A DNA stretch of 37,361 nt from Methylobacteriaceae bacterium. Its GTDB lineage: Bacteria; Pseudomonadota; Alphaproteobacteria; Rhizobiales; Beijerinckiaceae. Positions 24,610-31,406 of this stretch are shown here, piece by piece. The stretch's first letter is position 1, and every line of letters begins with the position of its first letter. A program made the translations under genes and the position numbers. The stretch is taken from NCBI GenBank assembly GCA_947444195.1, contig CANEZL010000046.1:1-37361 (forward strand), written 5' to 3'. Under the pieces are notes generated by a model. It was not told the DNA's origin. It made no database searches and saw only the letters and a program-made list of their open reading frames with translations.

Positions 24610-25581
24610 ATGTTCATGCCGCCGCCCGACATGCCCGCGCTCGTCCGCCCGGCCTCCGCCCAGGCCTGCGACGCGGCGACCCGCGCCCGCATCCTCGCCC
24701 CGCCCGGCCCCGGCGCGGAGAGCGCCGCGCTCACCTGCAGCCTGCGCCTCGCGCCGGGGGAGCGGATCACGAAGACGCTCGTCCTCGAAGGCGCGGCCGC
24801 CTCGGGCGTCAGTCTCGATTGCAACGGCGCCGCGATCGGCCGCCCGGGCGAGCCCGCCCGGCTCGACGCGATCACCCTCGCCATCCGCTCGCGCCCGCCC
24901 GCGCGCCCGGGCGAGCCCTGGGACCGGCCCTCCGGCATCCGCATCACCGGCTGCCAGGTGTACGGTCATGTCCGGATCTGGGGCATGGGCGTGAACGGGC
25001 AGGCGCCGGCGCTCCGCGCCTCCTCGCACAGCCTCGGCCATACCGAGCGGGCGCAAAGCGCCGCGCCCACCGAGGTGACGATCGCCGACACGACGATCAC
25101 CGCCGCGGGCCCGATCCCGCTCTATCTCGGGCCCGGCGTGACGCGGGTGACGCTGACGGGCTCACGGCTCGCCGGCCGCAGCGTGAGCACCGCCCTCTAC
25201 CTCGATGCCGAGAGCGCCGAGAACCGCATCGCGGACAACGACTTCGCGGTGGAGACGGCGCGCGAGGCCATCGCCGTCGACGGCTCGGCGCGCAACCGCA
25301 TCACCGGCAACCGCTTCGCGCTCGGCGGCCAGGGGGCCGTGCGGCTCTACCGCAATTGCGGGGAGGGCGGCACCGTGCGCCACCAGACCCCCTCCGACAA
25401 CGTCGTCACCGGCAACGTCTTCCGCGGCCGCGGCCTGTTCGGCGCGGCGCCGGTCGTGGTCAATTCCCGCAACGGCTGGCGGCTCTACTGCAGCGAGGAT
25501 GCCGGCTACCCCTTCGGCAGCAGCCTCGACAACTCGGATAATGGCACCGGTAATGTGACGGAGCCGAATGCCGTGGAGTGA
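24610..25581 (+). CDS. Right-handed parallel beta-helix (NosD/pectate-lyase-like) protein
   Basis: About 323 residues from the ATG at 24610; ATG 24580 in the same frame would add 10. The body shows repeats of the NxIxxNxF type that build a parallel beta-helix: NRIADNDFAVETA, NRITGNRFALGGQGAV and NVVTGNVFRGRGLFG. Conserved cysteines are scattered (CDAATRAR, LDCNGAAIG, ITGCQVYG, YRNCGEG, YCSED), which suggests an exported, disulphide-bonded protein. No hydrophobic signal core is visible, however: the N-terminus has only a cleavage-like PASAQA. Either the real start is missed, or the signal was lost. No catalytic residues for polysaccharide cleavage could be assigned. It ends in front of the lower-GC islet. 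Confidence 0.72.
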   Translation: MFMPPPDMPALVRPASAQACDAATRARILAPPGPGAESAALTCSLRLAPGERITKTLVLEGAAASGVSLDCNGAAIGRPGEPARLDAITLAIRSRPPARPGEPWDRPSGIRITGCQVYGHVRIWGMGVNGQAPALRASSHSLGHTERAQSAAPTEVTIADTTITAAGPIPLYLGPGVTRVTLTGSRLAGRSVSTALYLDAESAENRIADNDFAVETAREAIAVDGSARNRITGNRFALGGQGAVRLYRNCGEGGTVRHQTPSDNVVTGNVFRGRGLFGAAPVVVNSRNGWRLYCSEDAGYPFGSSLDNSDNGTGNVTEPNAVE

Positions 25582-25660
25582 GGGGTCCGGCTGGAAAGGC
25601 CGGCAGGTCGTGACTCAGTGTGAATCCGTGCGGCAGGTCCGAGAAGGGTGCAGGCTGTGT

Positions 25661-25684
25661 GAAAACAGCGGTTTTCAACGCTGT
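25661..25684 (-). terminator. Intrinsic terminator of the CPCC gene
   Basis: On the minus strand ACAGCG, an eight-base loop and CGCTGT are followed by TTTC. The stem lies across the stop codon of the CPCC-domain gene. A short overlapping alternative (GAAAAC/GTTTTC) occurs in the same spot. Confidence 0.5.
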
Positions 25685-25953
25685 GCGCCTTTGGAAGGCC
25701 GAGCTTGTCCGTGTTCGCTTGGATTTGCCGCCCCATAAGCGGCATAGTTGCGCCGGGCTTCCGATAGCGAAAGCGCGCCGTTGGGACCACCACGAACAAC
25801 GTTGGCGTCTTGGTCATCCTGTCCGTCGTCCTCCCACAGGCAAACCGGGCATATCTCGAACGCACCTCTGTCGCTGAGCGTTTGGCTGGAACAGCAAGGG
25901 CATCGAACGCTCAAAGAATGACCGCTTCTTTTGTGGGAATCGGGTTGAGACAT
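25675..25953 (-). CDS. Small cysteine-rich CPCC-family protein
   Basis: 92 residues from the ATG at 25953; an in-frame ATG at 26001 would give 108 residues, but it lies 13 bases from the insertion-sequence end and has no ribosome site. The domain is recognisable: RCPCCSSQTLSDRG, then FEICPVCLWEDDGQDD, NVVRGGPNGALSLSEARRNY and a short tail. The paired CPCC and CPVC motifs probably bind one zinc ion. The biochemical role of CPCC proteins is unknown; they are frequent in mobile and polymorphic-toxin-associated contexts. This copy seems intact, in a stretch of lower GC than its left neighbours. The adjacent IS insertion may have removed or replaced its promoter. Confidence 0.72.
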   Translation of the reverse strand: MSQPDSHKRSGHSLSVRCPCCSSQTLSDRGAFEICPVCLWEDDGQDDQDANVVRGGPNGALSLSEARRNYAAYGAANPSEHGQARPSKGAQR

Positions 25954-26013
25954 TCCACTTGCTCGGCAGCGCTTCGTGTTGGGGCAGACAGAACTATTCA
26001 TTTGCTGGCATTA

Positions 26014-27619
26014 TGTGGAAACTGACCGGATCAGCCCACTTGTCAGCTTCACGAGAACACCCTCATCAGACAAGCTCAATCTCGGTTTGGGGAGGTCGGG
26101 ATGAAGCGCTTCATCGCAGGCGAAGATCGTCAGCAGATCACGCTCCTTCCCGACTGTCTGGACGACTTCATCACCGCAGACAATCCGGTTCGCCTCGTCG
26201 AAGTGTTCGTCGATGAACTCGATCTGGGGGCGCTCGGCTTCGCGAGCGCGGTTCCGGAGGCCACGGGTCGTCCGGCCTACCATCCGGCAACCCTGCTCAA
26301 GATCTACCTCTACGGCTACCTCAACCGCGTCCCGTCGAGCCGCCGGCTCGAACGCGAGAGCCAGCGCAACATCGAGTTGATCTGGCTCACCGGTCGACTG
26401 ATGCCCGACTTCAAGACGCTGGCCGACTTCCGCAAGGACAACGGCCCGGCCATCCAGGCCGCCTGCGCTCAGTTCGTGGTGCTGTGCCGACGGCTGAACC
26501 TGTTCAGCAAGGCTGTGGTCGCGATCGACGGCAGCAAGTTCAAGGCGGTCAACAACCGCGACAAGAACTTCACCGCCGCCAAGCTCGAAGCCCGGCTGGC
26601 GCAGGTCGAGGCGAGCATCGGCCGTTACCTCGTGGCGCTGGATCGGGCCGACCGCGAGCCGAGCGACATCGCCGAGGCGCGCACGGTGCGGCTCAACGAG
26701 AAGATCGCGGGCCTGCGCGAGCAGATGCAGGCTCTCCAGGCGATGGGTCGGCAGGTCGAGGCCGCCCCCGACGGCCAGGTCTCGCTCACCGATCCCGACG
26801 CGCGCTCCATGGCGACCAGCGGCAAGGGCACTGGCTTGGTCGGCTACAACGTCCAGGCCGCGGTCGATGCCGAGCATCACCTGATCGTGGCCCACGCCGT
26901 GACCAATGTCGGCAGCGACCGGGCGCAACTCGCGCCGATGGGGCTCCTGGCGCAGGCGGCGACGGGATGCACCACGCTGACGGTGCTGGCCGACCGGGGC
27001 TACCTCAGCGGGGAGCAGGTGCTGGCCTGCGAAGGCACCGGCGTGCTGCCCTGTATGCCCAAGACCCTGACTTCGGGCCACGCCAAGCGCGGCCTCTTCA
27101 CGGGACAGGACTTCGTCTACGACGCCGAAAAGGACCACTACACCTGTCCCGCCGGCCAGCACCTGACCAAGGGGACCGCCCGATCCGATCGTCGGAGCGA
27201 GGACGACGCGATGGATCACTACCGCAACCTGACAGCTTGCCTCGGCTGCACGCTCAAGCCCCGCTGCACGCCGACGGAGACGCGGCGGGTCAAGCGCTGG
27301 GTGCACGAGGGTGTGCTCGACGCGATGCAGGCGCGGCTCGACCGGATGCCGGACGCGATGAAGATCCGTCGCCAGACCGTGGAGCACCCGTTCGGCACGC
27401 TGAAGGCCTGGATGGGTGCAACCCACTTCCTGACCCGGACCTTGGCGAAGGTCAGGACCGAAATGAGCTTGCAGGTTCTGGCCTACAACATGAAGCGGAT
27501 GATCCAGATTTTCGGGGTCCGCCCGCTGCTGGCGGCCATCCGAACCTGAGGCCAAGCAGCTCGATCTCCGGCGCCGCTCCGTGCGCTCGCCCCGATCCCG
27601 AGGGATCTGCGTTTCCACA
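26014..27619 (+). mobile_element. IS1182-family insertion sequence, complete
   Basis: About 1.6 kb with one transposase gene. Terminal inverted repeats are TGTGGAAAC at 26014-26022 and GTTTCCACA at 27611-27619, perfect over 9 bases and weakly similar further in. I could not see a target-site duplication in the flanks (CATTA on the left, CGGCC on the right). The ends are therefore probable rather than proven. It separates the CPCC gene from the luxR gene. The intact transposase and matching ends suggest a recent or still active insertion. Confidence 0.75.
26101..27549 (+). CDS. IS1182-family DDE transposase
   Basis: A 482-residue transposase with DUF772-type N-terminus (GRPAYHPATLLKIYLYGYLN, SRRLERESQRNIELIWLTG). 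The catalytic core has the first Asp in VVAIDGSKFKAVNNRD, the second Asp in VLADRGYLSG, and the glutamate in RRQTVEHPFGTLKAWMG (an R-x3-E-x6-K signature of IS4-like enzymes). A Cys-rich patch (YTCPAGQHL, LGCTLKPRC) typical of IS1182 may bind zinc. It is full length with no frameshift. It moves the surrounding element by cutting and rejoining DNA. The ATG at 26101 follows GGGAGG by 6 bases. Confidence 0.95.
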   Translation: MKRFIAGEDRQQITLLPDCLDDFITADNPVRLVEVFVDELDLGALGFASAVPEATGRPAYHPATLLKIYLYGYLNRVPSSRRLERESQRNIELIWLTGRLMPDFKTLADFRKDNGPAIQAACAQFVVLCRRLNLFSKAVVAIDGSKFKAVNNRDKNFTAAKLEARLAQVEASIGRYLVALDRADREPSDIAEARTVRLNEKIAGLREQMQALQAMGRQVEAAPDGQVSLTDPDARSMATSGKGTGLVGYNVQAAVDAEHHLIVAHAVTNVGSDRAQLAPMGLLAQAATGCTTLTVLADRGYLSGEQVLACEGTGVLPCMPKTLTSGHAKRGLFTGQDFVYDAEKDHYTCPAGQHLTKGTARSDRRSEDDAMDHYRNLTACLGCTLKPRCTPTETRRVKRWVHEGVLDAMQARLDRMPDAMKIRRQTVEHPFGTLKAWMGATHFLTRTLAKVRTEMSLQVLAYNMKRMIQIFGVRPLLAAIRT

Positions 27620-27705
27620 CGGCCTCGGTGGGAGGCCGAAGTTCAGCGGCCCCGCAGCGAACGTCCGCCGCGCGGCTCGAAGCGGACGGTGCTGGTCGTC
27701 ATGTT

Positions 27706-28419
27706 CTACGGTGCGATGTCGCCGGAGCGGATCGCCGTCTGGACGGCCTGCGCGGTCGTCGCCACCCGCAATCGTTGTCGAATGCGCCGCAGGTGATTCT
27801 CGATCGTTCGCTCAGAGAGGCCAAGCGTACTCGCGATGTCGGCCATGCGACGCCCGGCCCCCACCCATCTCAGGATTTCCCGCTCGCGTGCTGAGAGTTT
27901 CGGCGCACGGGTCGGCGCATGGTCCTCGACCAAGCGACGGGCGGCCTGGAACGCAATCGTACCCAAAAGTGCGAGGGTCTGGCGGGTCTGAGCCGTAGCG
28001 TCGATCCGCTCGCCGCCGAAGCTGATTGCGCCTTCGAGACCTGTGTGCCCGAAGACGGGCACCTGAAGACCGTGGATGCCCGAGCCCTGGGGGATCCTCA
28101 CGATACGGTAGCTCACGCCGTGCTCGGTATGGGTCTTGGTCCAGAAGAACGGCTGATCGGTGTCGAGGACGTGACGCGTGACTGGGCAGCGGCGAACGTA
28201 CGTGAGGGCATCGACCGCCTCCCCAGTCTCGAACCAATCACCCTCGACCCAGTAGATGCGCTCTACCAACTCATCCTGCTGCGCCGTGATCGAGAACACC
28301 ACGATCCGGTCGTAGCCGAGTGCTTGAGCGAGATCGTGGACCGCCTGCTGGATTGCGGCGAGATCACTGCTAGCTTCGATGAGGCTGAGCGCGTCCCAAG
28401 GCTCGGTCATTGCTAACAT
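27706..28419 (-). CDS. LuxR-family regulator with autoinducer-binding-type domain (LuxR solo)
   Basis: A 237-residue regulator. Residues about 10-160 form an autoinducer-binding-type domain; about 170-230 a GerE helix-turn-helix (LSAREREILRWVGAGRRMAD, LSERTIENHLRRIRQRL). Ligand-pocket residues partly match acyl-homoserine-lactone receptors: Trp62, Tyr74, Pro79, Trp93. The Asp before that Pro, which anchors the lactone amide in TraR and LuxR, is Cys78 here (RRCPVT), so the ligand may differ. No luxI-type synthase is in the window. The start at 28419 has CGGAG 4 bases upstream. It follows hchA on the same strand, with a gap of 56 bases containing a run of nine G, and is probably co-transcribed. 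Confidence 0.87.
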   Translation of the reverse strand: MLAMTEPWDALSLIEASSDLAAIQQAVHDLAQALGYDRIVVFSITAQQDELVERIYWVEGDWFETGEAVDALTYVRRCPVTRHVLDTDQPFFWTKTHTEHGVSYRIVRIPQGSGIHGLQVPVFGHTGLEGAISFGGERIDATAQTRQTLALLGTIAFQAARRLVEDHAPTRAPKLSAREREILRWVGAGRRMADIASTLGLSERTIENHLRRIRQRLRVATTAQAVQTAIRSGDIAP

Positions 28420-28448
28420 CGGCTCCGTGTACGATGGCGGGAGCGTCG

Positions 28449-28457
28449 CCCCCCCCC
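28449..28457 (-). repeat. Nine-base homopolymer (G9 on the coding strand) before luxR
   Basis: A run of nine C on the plus strand, so nine G in the hchA-luxR direction, lies about 30 bases upstream of the luxR start. Such runs slip in replication and can alter promoter or leader spacing. No other evidence of phase variation was found. Confidence 0.5.
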
Positions 28458-28475
28458 GCCGTCGGACGCACGGGT

Positions 28476-29348
28476 CTACTTCACCCCGTACTCAGCCAGC
28501 AGCGCCTCGGCGGCTGCCTTGCCAAGATTGTTCGAGGCGAACGGGCTATCGCCCGTGATGAGTTTGCGGTCTTGGTGGACGGTACCCTTAATATCGGTGT
28601 TGACGATCTCCAAGCCGTCCGCGCGCAGACGTTCACCAATGAACCACGGCATGGCCCCCGGCATGTAGCCCATCTCAGGCGTTTTGGCGTCGATGGTGTC
28701 CGGGAATGAGCAGATTTTGTAGCCCTTGAACGGGTTCTCTTCCTCGCCGAGCTTGGCCGAGAGCAGCGCGGCCGGGCCGTGGCAGAGCGAGATGATGTGC
28801 TTGTCCGCCCGCAATGCCCAGTCGAGCGTCTTCTTCACATCGGTGCTGAACGGCACGCCGTTGAGCGCGCCGTGCCCGCCGGGGATAAAGACGGCGACAT
28901 AGGCGCTGTCCGGCCCGAGAGCATCTGCCACCACGTCGGCGAGCTTGAGCGGGCTTTTCAGTTGCCGCTTGTACTTCTCGTAGATGCTGGCCACGGCCGC
29001 GTCGTCTTTAGGGTAGGCCCAGAGTTCGAGCTTGGCGGGCGCGCCGGAGATCGTGGCGATATCGAATGTGAACCCTGCCTTGTCGAGGTGGTACATCGGC
29101 AACAGCATCTCCACCGGGTGGTTGCCGGTTGAGAAGAAGGTGCTGTTCTGCATGAGCAGGTAGCGCTCGTCCGTGGCGATCATCAGGATTTTGTGCTTAC
29201 CGCCCGTATAGGCGTTCGGGTAGCTCGCTCCGTCGAGATCGGACTTGCTCGAGGTGAATTCACCAAGCGAGTAGGCAGAGGGGAAGAACGCATTGTCCTC
29301 CGCCACGTCCGGAGTTGGTTGCTTATTCAGATCATCGCTGCTGGCCAC
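28476..29348 (-). CDS. hchA: HchA/Hsp31-type glyoxalase III (DJ-1/PfpI superfamily)
   Basis: About 290 residues from GTG 29348, which has GGAGG exactly 5 bases upstream; the ATG at 29360 would add 4 residues but has no ribosome site. The protein converts methylglyoxal to D-lactate without glutathione, and relatives act as holding chaperone and deglycase. The nucleophile is in ISLCHGPAALL (Cys then His). Long stretches match the HchA pattern: AEDNAFFPSAYSLGEFTS, KHKILMIATDERYL, FSTGNHPVEMLLPMYHL, FIPGGHGALNG and TGDSPFASNNLGK. The gene is first in a unit with luxR. Upstream lies a perfect 14-bp palindrome that may be its operator. The locus is lower in GC and may have been acquired. Confidence 0.95.
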   Translation of the reverse strand: MASSDDLNKQPTPDVAEDNAFFPSAYSLGEFTSSKSDLDGASYPNAYTGGKHKILMIATDERYLLMQNSTFFSTGNHPVEMLLPMYHLDKAGFTFDIATISGAPAKLELWAYPKDDAAVASIYEKYKRQLKSPLKLADVVADALGPDSAYVAVFIPGGHGALNGVPFSTDVKKTLDWALRADKHIISLCHGPAALLSAKLGEEENPFKGYKICSFPDTIDAKTPEMGYMPGAMPWFIGERLRADGLEIVNTDIKGTVHQDRKLITGDSPFASNNLGKAAAEALLAEYGVK

Positions 29349-29374
29349 GTGCTCCTCCATAACTAACGATGCCC

Positions 29375-29388
29375 CAACCTATAGGTTG
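29375..29388. promoter_or_regulatory. Perfect 14-bp palindrome upstream of hchA, candidate operator
   Basis: CAACCTATAGGTTG is fully self-complementary and lies 27 bases before the hchA GTG (15 before the alternative ATG), where its TATAGG could also serve as a -10 box. A dimeric regulator, the linked LuxR protein for one, could bind there. LuxR-type boxes are usually 18-20 bases, so a MerR- or TetR-type protein from elsewhere is an alternative. Confidence 0.45.
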
Positions 29389-29608
29389 ACCGGCACGGTG
29401 CGAATGAGGGAAATCCCCTAACCCTGGGACGTTTAGGTTTCTTGCCGCCGCTCGTCCGCTTTCAGAGTGCTCTGGTCCTCTCACCAAGCTGATTTGATCG
29501 TATGCTTGGGGTCGGCATCGGAAGGTCGGGCAGGCTCACCCTAAAACCGACCCGCGCCCGCCCACCGGCCCCGGTTGCCATCCGGCCCCCGTCGGTGTAA
29601 GCGCGGCC

Positions 29609-29681
29609 CGCGCCCTACAGACACCCTTGGAGGCACGGGCGCGCTGGGGAACGGTCGGGCCGTCCGCTTCGGGCGGCTTTT
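29609..29681 (+). promoter_or_regulatory. Structured rplY leader, candidate attenuator
   Basis: An upstream stem CGCGCCC/GGGCGCG (29609-29615 with 29637-29643) encloses a 21-base loop. It is followed by a terminator-like stem (29659-29677) with a TTTT tail 39 bases before the rplY start. Terminator-like structure inside a ribosomal-protein leader suggests autoregulation; L25 leaders are known in Gammaproteobacteria. The upstream stem could instead end an unrecognised small transcript. Confidence 0.45.
29659..29681 (+). terminator. Intrinsic-terminator-like hairpin in the rplY leader
   Basis: GCCGTCC pairs with GGGCGGC (one G-U) around GCTTC and is followed directly by TTTTGTCGTTTTC. It is a convincing rho-independent shape. 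Its position 39 bases upstream of rplY, in the same direction, makes it an attenuator candidate. Confidence 0.65.
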
Positions 29682-29720
29682 GTCGTTTTCCTCAGGCCAT
29701 CATCTCAGAAGGATCACGCC

Positions 29721-30404
29721 ATGAGCGTAGTCAAGACGCTTGAGGCCGTGGCACGCGACCGGGTCGGCAAGGGGGCCGCCCGGGCCGTTCGTCGCCAGGG
29801 CCAGATTCCCGCCGTCGTCTACGGCGCGGGCCAGCCGCCGGCCGCCATCGCCATCGACCTCATCCGCACCCGCACCCTGATCTATGCCGGCGGCTTCAAG
29901 ACCACGGTGTTCGAGATCACCACGGGGGCTAAGAAGGTCCGCGCGATCCCGCGCGACTTCCAGCTCGATCCGGTCACCGGCGTGCCCCTGCACGTGGACT
30001 TCCTGCGCGTCGTCTCCGGCCAGACCGTCGTGGTCGAGGTGCCCGTGCACTTCGTGAACGAGGATCAGGCGCCGGGCATCAAGCAGCGCGGCGGCACCCT
30101 CAACATCAGCGCGCACACCGTCTCCCTGGACGTGGCGCCCGACCAGATCCCCGAGGCGATCGAGGTCGACCTCACCGGCCGCGAAGTCGGCGACATCATC
30201 CACGCCGCCGACCTGAAGCTGCCCGCCGGCACCTATACCGGCGCGGGCACGGACGTGGTGGCCAACATCGTGCCGCCGACGGTGCTCGGTGCCGAGGTGG
30301 AGGCCGAGGAGGCCGCCATCGCCGAGGCGCAGTCCGCCGAGGCCGCCGAGGAGAAGGCCGAAGCCGAGGCTGAGGGCGACACCGAAGAGAAGACCGAGGA
30401 GTGA
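29721..30404 (+). CDS. rplY: 50S ribosomal protein L25/CTC (TL5 type)
   Basis: A 227-residue two-domain L25. The N-terminal domain (about 1-90) binds 5S rRNA and contains RDRVGKGAARAVRRQGQIPA and AVVYGAGQ. The TL5-type beta domain (about 95-185) contains VPVHFVNEDQAPGIKQRGG. A Glu/Ala-rich acidic tail (AEVEAEEAAIAEAQSAEAAE and beyond) follows and is common in alphaproteobacterial CTC proteins. The ATG at 29721 has an AGAAGGA site upstream. It begins the conserved run rplY-pth-(vapBC)-ychF-MaoC, although a strong terminator lies between it and pth. Confidence 0.96.
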   Translation: MSVVKTLEAVARDRVGKGAARAVRRQGQIPAVVYGAGQPPAAIAIDLIRTRTLIYAGGFKTTVFEITTGAKKVRAIPRDFQLDPVTGVPLHVDFLRVVSGQTVVVEVPVHFVNEDQAPGIKQRGGTLNISAHTVSLDVAPDQIPEAIEVDLTGREVGDIIHAADLKLPAGTYTGAGTDVVANIVPPTVLGAEVEAEEAAIAEAQSAEAAEEKAEAEAEGDTEEKTEE

Positions 30405-30444
30405 TCCGGGCCGGGACGCCCCGCGCGTCCCGTCCGTCCTCGCG

Positions 30445-30476
30445 ATGCCCCGGCCCGAAAGCCGGGGCATTCTTTT
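30445..30476 (+). terminator. Rho-independent terminator after rplY
   Basis: ATGCCCCGGC pairs perfectly with GCCGGGGCAT around CCGAAA and is followed by TCTTTT. It is the clearest intrinsic terminator in the window. It may be leaky or may isolate pth, which starts 18 bases later. Confidence 0.85.
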
Positions 30477-30493
30477 GACGTGGGGAGGCAGCC

Positions 30494-31126
30494 ATGCGGC
30501 TCATCGTCGGCCTCGGCAATCCGGGCCCGCGCTACGCGCGCAACCGCCACAATATCGGCTTCCTGGGCATCGACGAGATCGCCCGCGTCCACCGGGCGAG
30601 CCCCTTCCGCCGCCGCTTCCAGGGCGAGGCCGCCGAGGTGGTGCTGGGCCCCGAGCGGGCCATCCTCCTGAAGCCGCAGACCTTCATGAACGAGTCCGGC
30701 CGCGCGGTGGCCGAGGCGCAGCGCTTCTACAAGATCGCGCTCGGCGACGTGATCGTGCTGCACGACGAGCTCGATCTGCCCCCCGCCAAGCTCCGCGTGA
30801 AGACCGGCGGCGGCAATGCCGGGCATAACGGCCTGCGCTCCATCACCGCGCAATGCGGCAACGACTATCGGCGCGTGCGCCTCGGCATCGGGCATCCCGG
30901 CGACAAGGCCCTGGTCCACGCCTACGTGCTCAACGACTTCGCCAAGGCCGAGGAGCCCTGGGTCGAGGACCTCTGCCGGGCAGTGGCCGACCACGCGGCC
31001 GTGCTCGCCGCGGGCGACGACCCGGGCTTCCAGAACAAGGTCCACCTCGCCATGGCCGGCCGCGGCTGGGAGGACGTGAAGACCCCGGCCGAGGCCGGAA
31101 AGGCCAAGGGCAGACCGGCGAATTGA
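30494..31126 (+). CDS. pth: Peptidyl-tRNA hydrolase
   Basis: A 210-residue essential enzyme that releases tRNA from prematurely terminated peptidyl-tRNA. Motifs: LIVGLGNPGPRYARNRHNIG with Asn9 and the catalytic His19, LLKPQTFMNESG with the second Asn, VLHDELDLPP with the Asp, and GGGNAGHNGLRSI. All active residues are present and the length is typical. The ATG at 30494 follows GGGGAGGC. In related genomes ychF usually follows directly; here a toxin-antitoxin pair has been inserted between them. Confidence 0.96.
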   Translation: MRLIVGLGNPGPRYARNRHNIGFLGIDEIARVHRASPFRRRFQGEAAEVVLGPERAILLKPQTFMNESGRAVAEAQRFYKIALGDVIVLHDELDLPPAKLRVKTGGGNAGHNGLRSITAQCGNDYRRVRLGIGHPGDKALVHAYVLNDFAKAEEPWVEDLCRAVADHAAVLAAGDDPGFQNKVHLAMAGRGWEDVKTPAEAGKAKGRPAN

Positions 31127-31147
31127 CACGAGAACACGAGGACACGA
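31126..31147 (+). promoter_or_regulatory. Tandem 8-bp direct repeats, candidate VapB operator
   Basis: Three copies of ACACGA begin at 31126, 31134 and 31142, an exact 8-base period, from the last base of the pth stop to 25 bases before vapB. Ribbon-helix-helix antitoxins typically autoregulate through short tandem half-sites of this spacing. The location supports a VapB or VapBC binding site. Confidence 0.45.
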
Positions 31148-31172
31148 TATCGGGGACGACCCGGAGACGACG

Positions 31173-31406
31173 ATGAAGAACGTGACCGTGACGATGAGCG
31201 AGGCTCTGCTTCAGCGCGCGCGCGTCGCCGCCGCACGGGACGGCAAGAGCCTGTCCAGATACATCGCCGAGACGGTGGAGCAGCGGGTCGGCCGGCCCAT
31301 GACCCAGCGCGAGGCGCTCGATCTCTTTCTGGCCGGCCCCCTCATGAACCTGACCGACGAGACCGGCCGCGCACCGACCCGCGACCAGATCTACGACGAT
31401 GACTGA
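31173..31406 (+). CDS. vapB: Ribbon-helix-helix antitoxin of a VapBC pair
   Basis: A 77-residue antitoxin. The N-terminal strand-helix-helix (VTVTMSEALLQRARVAAARD, SLSRYIAETVEQRVG) is a ribbon-helix-helix DNA-binding fold. The C-terminal part, acidic at its end (RDQIYDDD), would wrap the toxin. It overlaps the toxin start by 8 bases (ATGACTGA), the classic sign of translational coupling. A GGAG site precedes the ATG by 8 bases. It likely represses its own promoter via the repeats upstream. Symbol by analogy with the PIN partner; the antitoxin subclass is not certain. Confidence 0.85.
   Translation: MKNVTVTMSEALLQRARVAAARDGKSLSRYIAETVEQRVGRPMTQREALDLFLAGPLMNLTDETGRAPTRDQIYDDD

Larger units (their letters stand above)
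29389..29720. other. Intergenic region between hchA and rplY
   Basis: The first 150 bases are the less GC-rich hchA upstream region and hold no credible gene. From about 29580 the sequence returns to host-like GC and carries the rplY leader with two stems and a T-tract at 29678-29681. No tRNA or other conserved RNA gene is recognisable here. Confidence 0.5.

Noticed and set aside
26011..27618. A 535-codon minus-strand frame covering almost the whole IS
   Set aside because: It is antisense to the transposase with no domain of its own; the match to the element length is because the element is nearly all transposase.
25990..27640. Target-site duplication flanking the IS1182-type element
   Set aside because: No matching direct repeat could be found at the proposed ends, so none is claimed.
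29580..29720. A tRNA or other structural RNA gene upstream of rplY
   Set aside because: Stems are present but no cloverleaf, CCA end or conserved loop sequence could be found.
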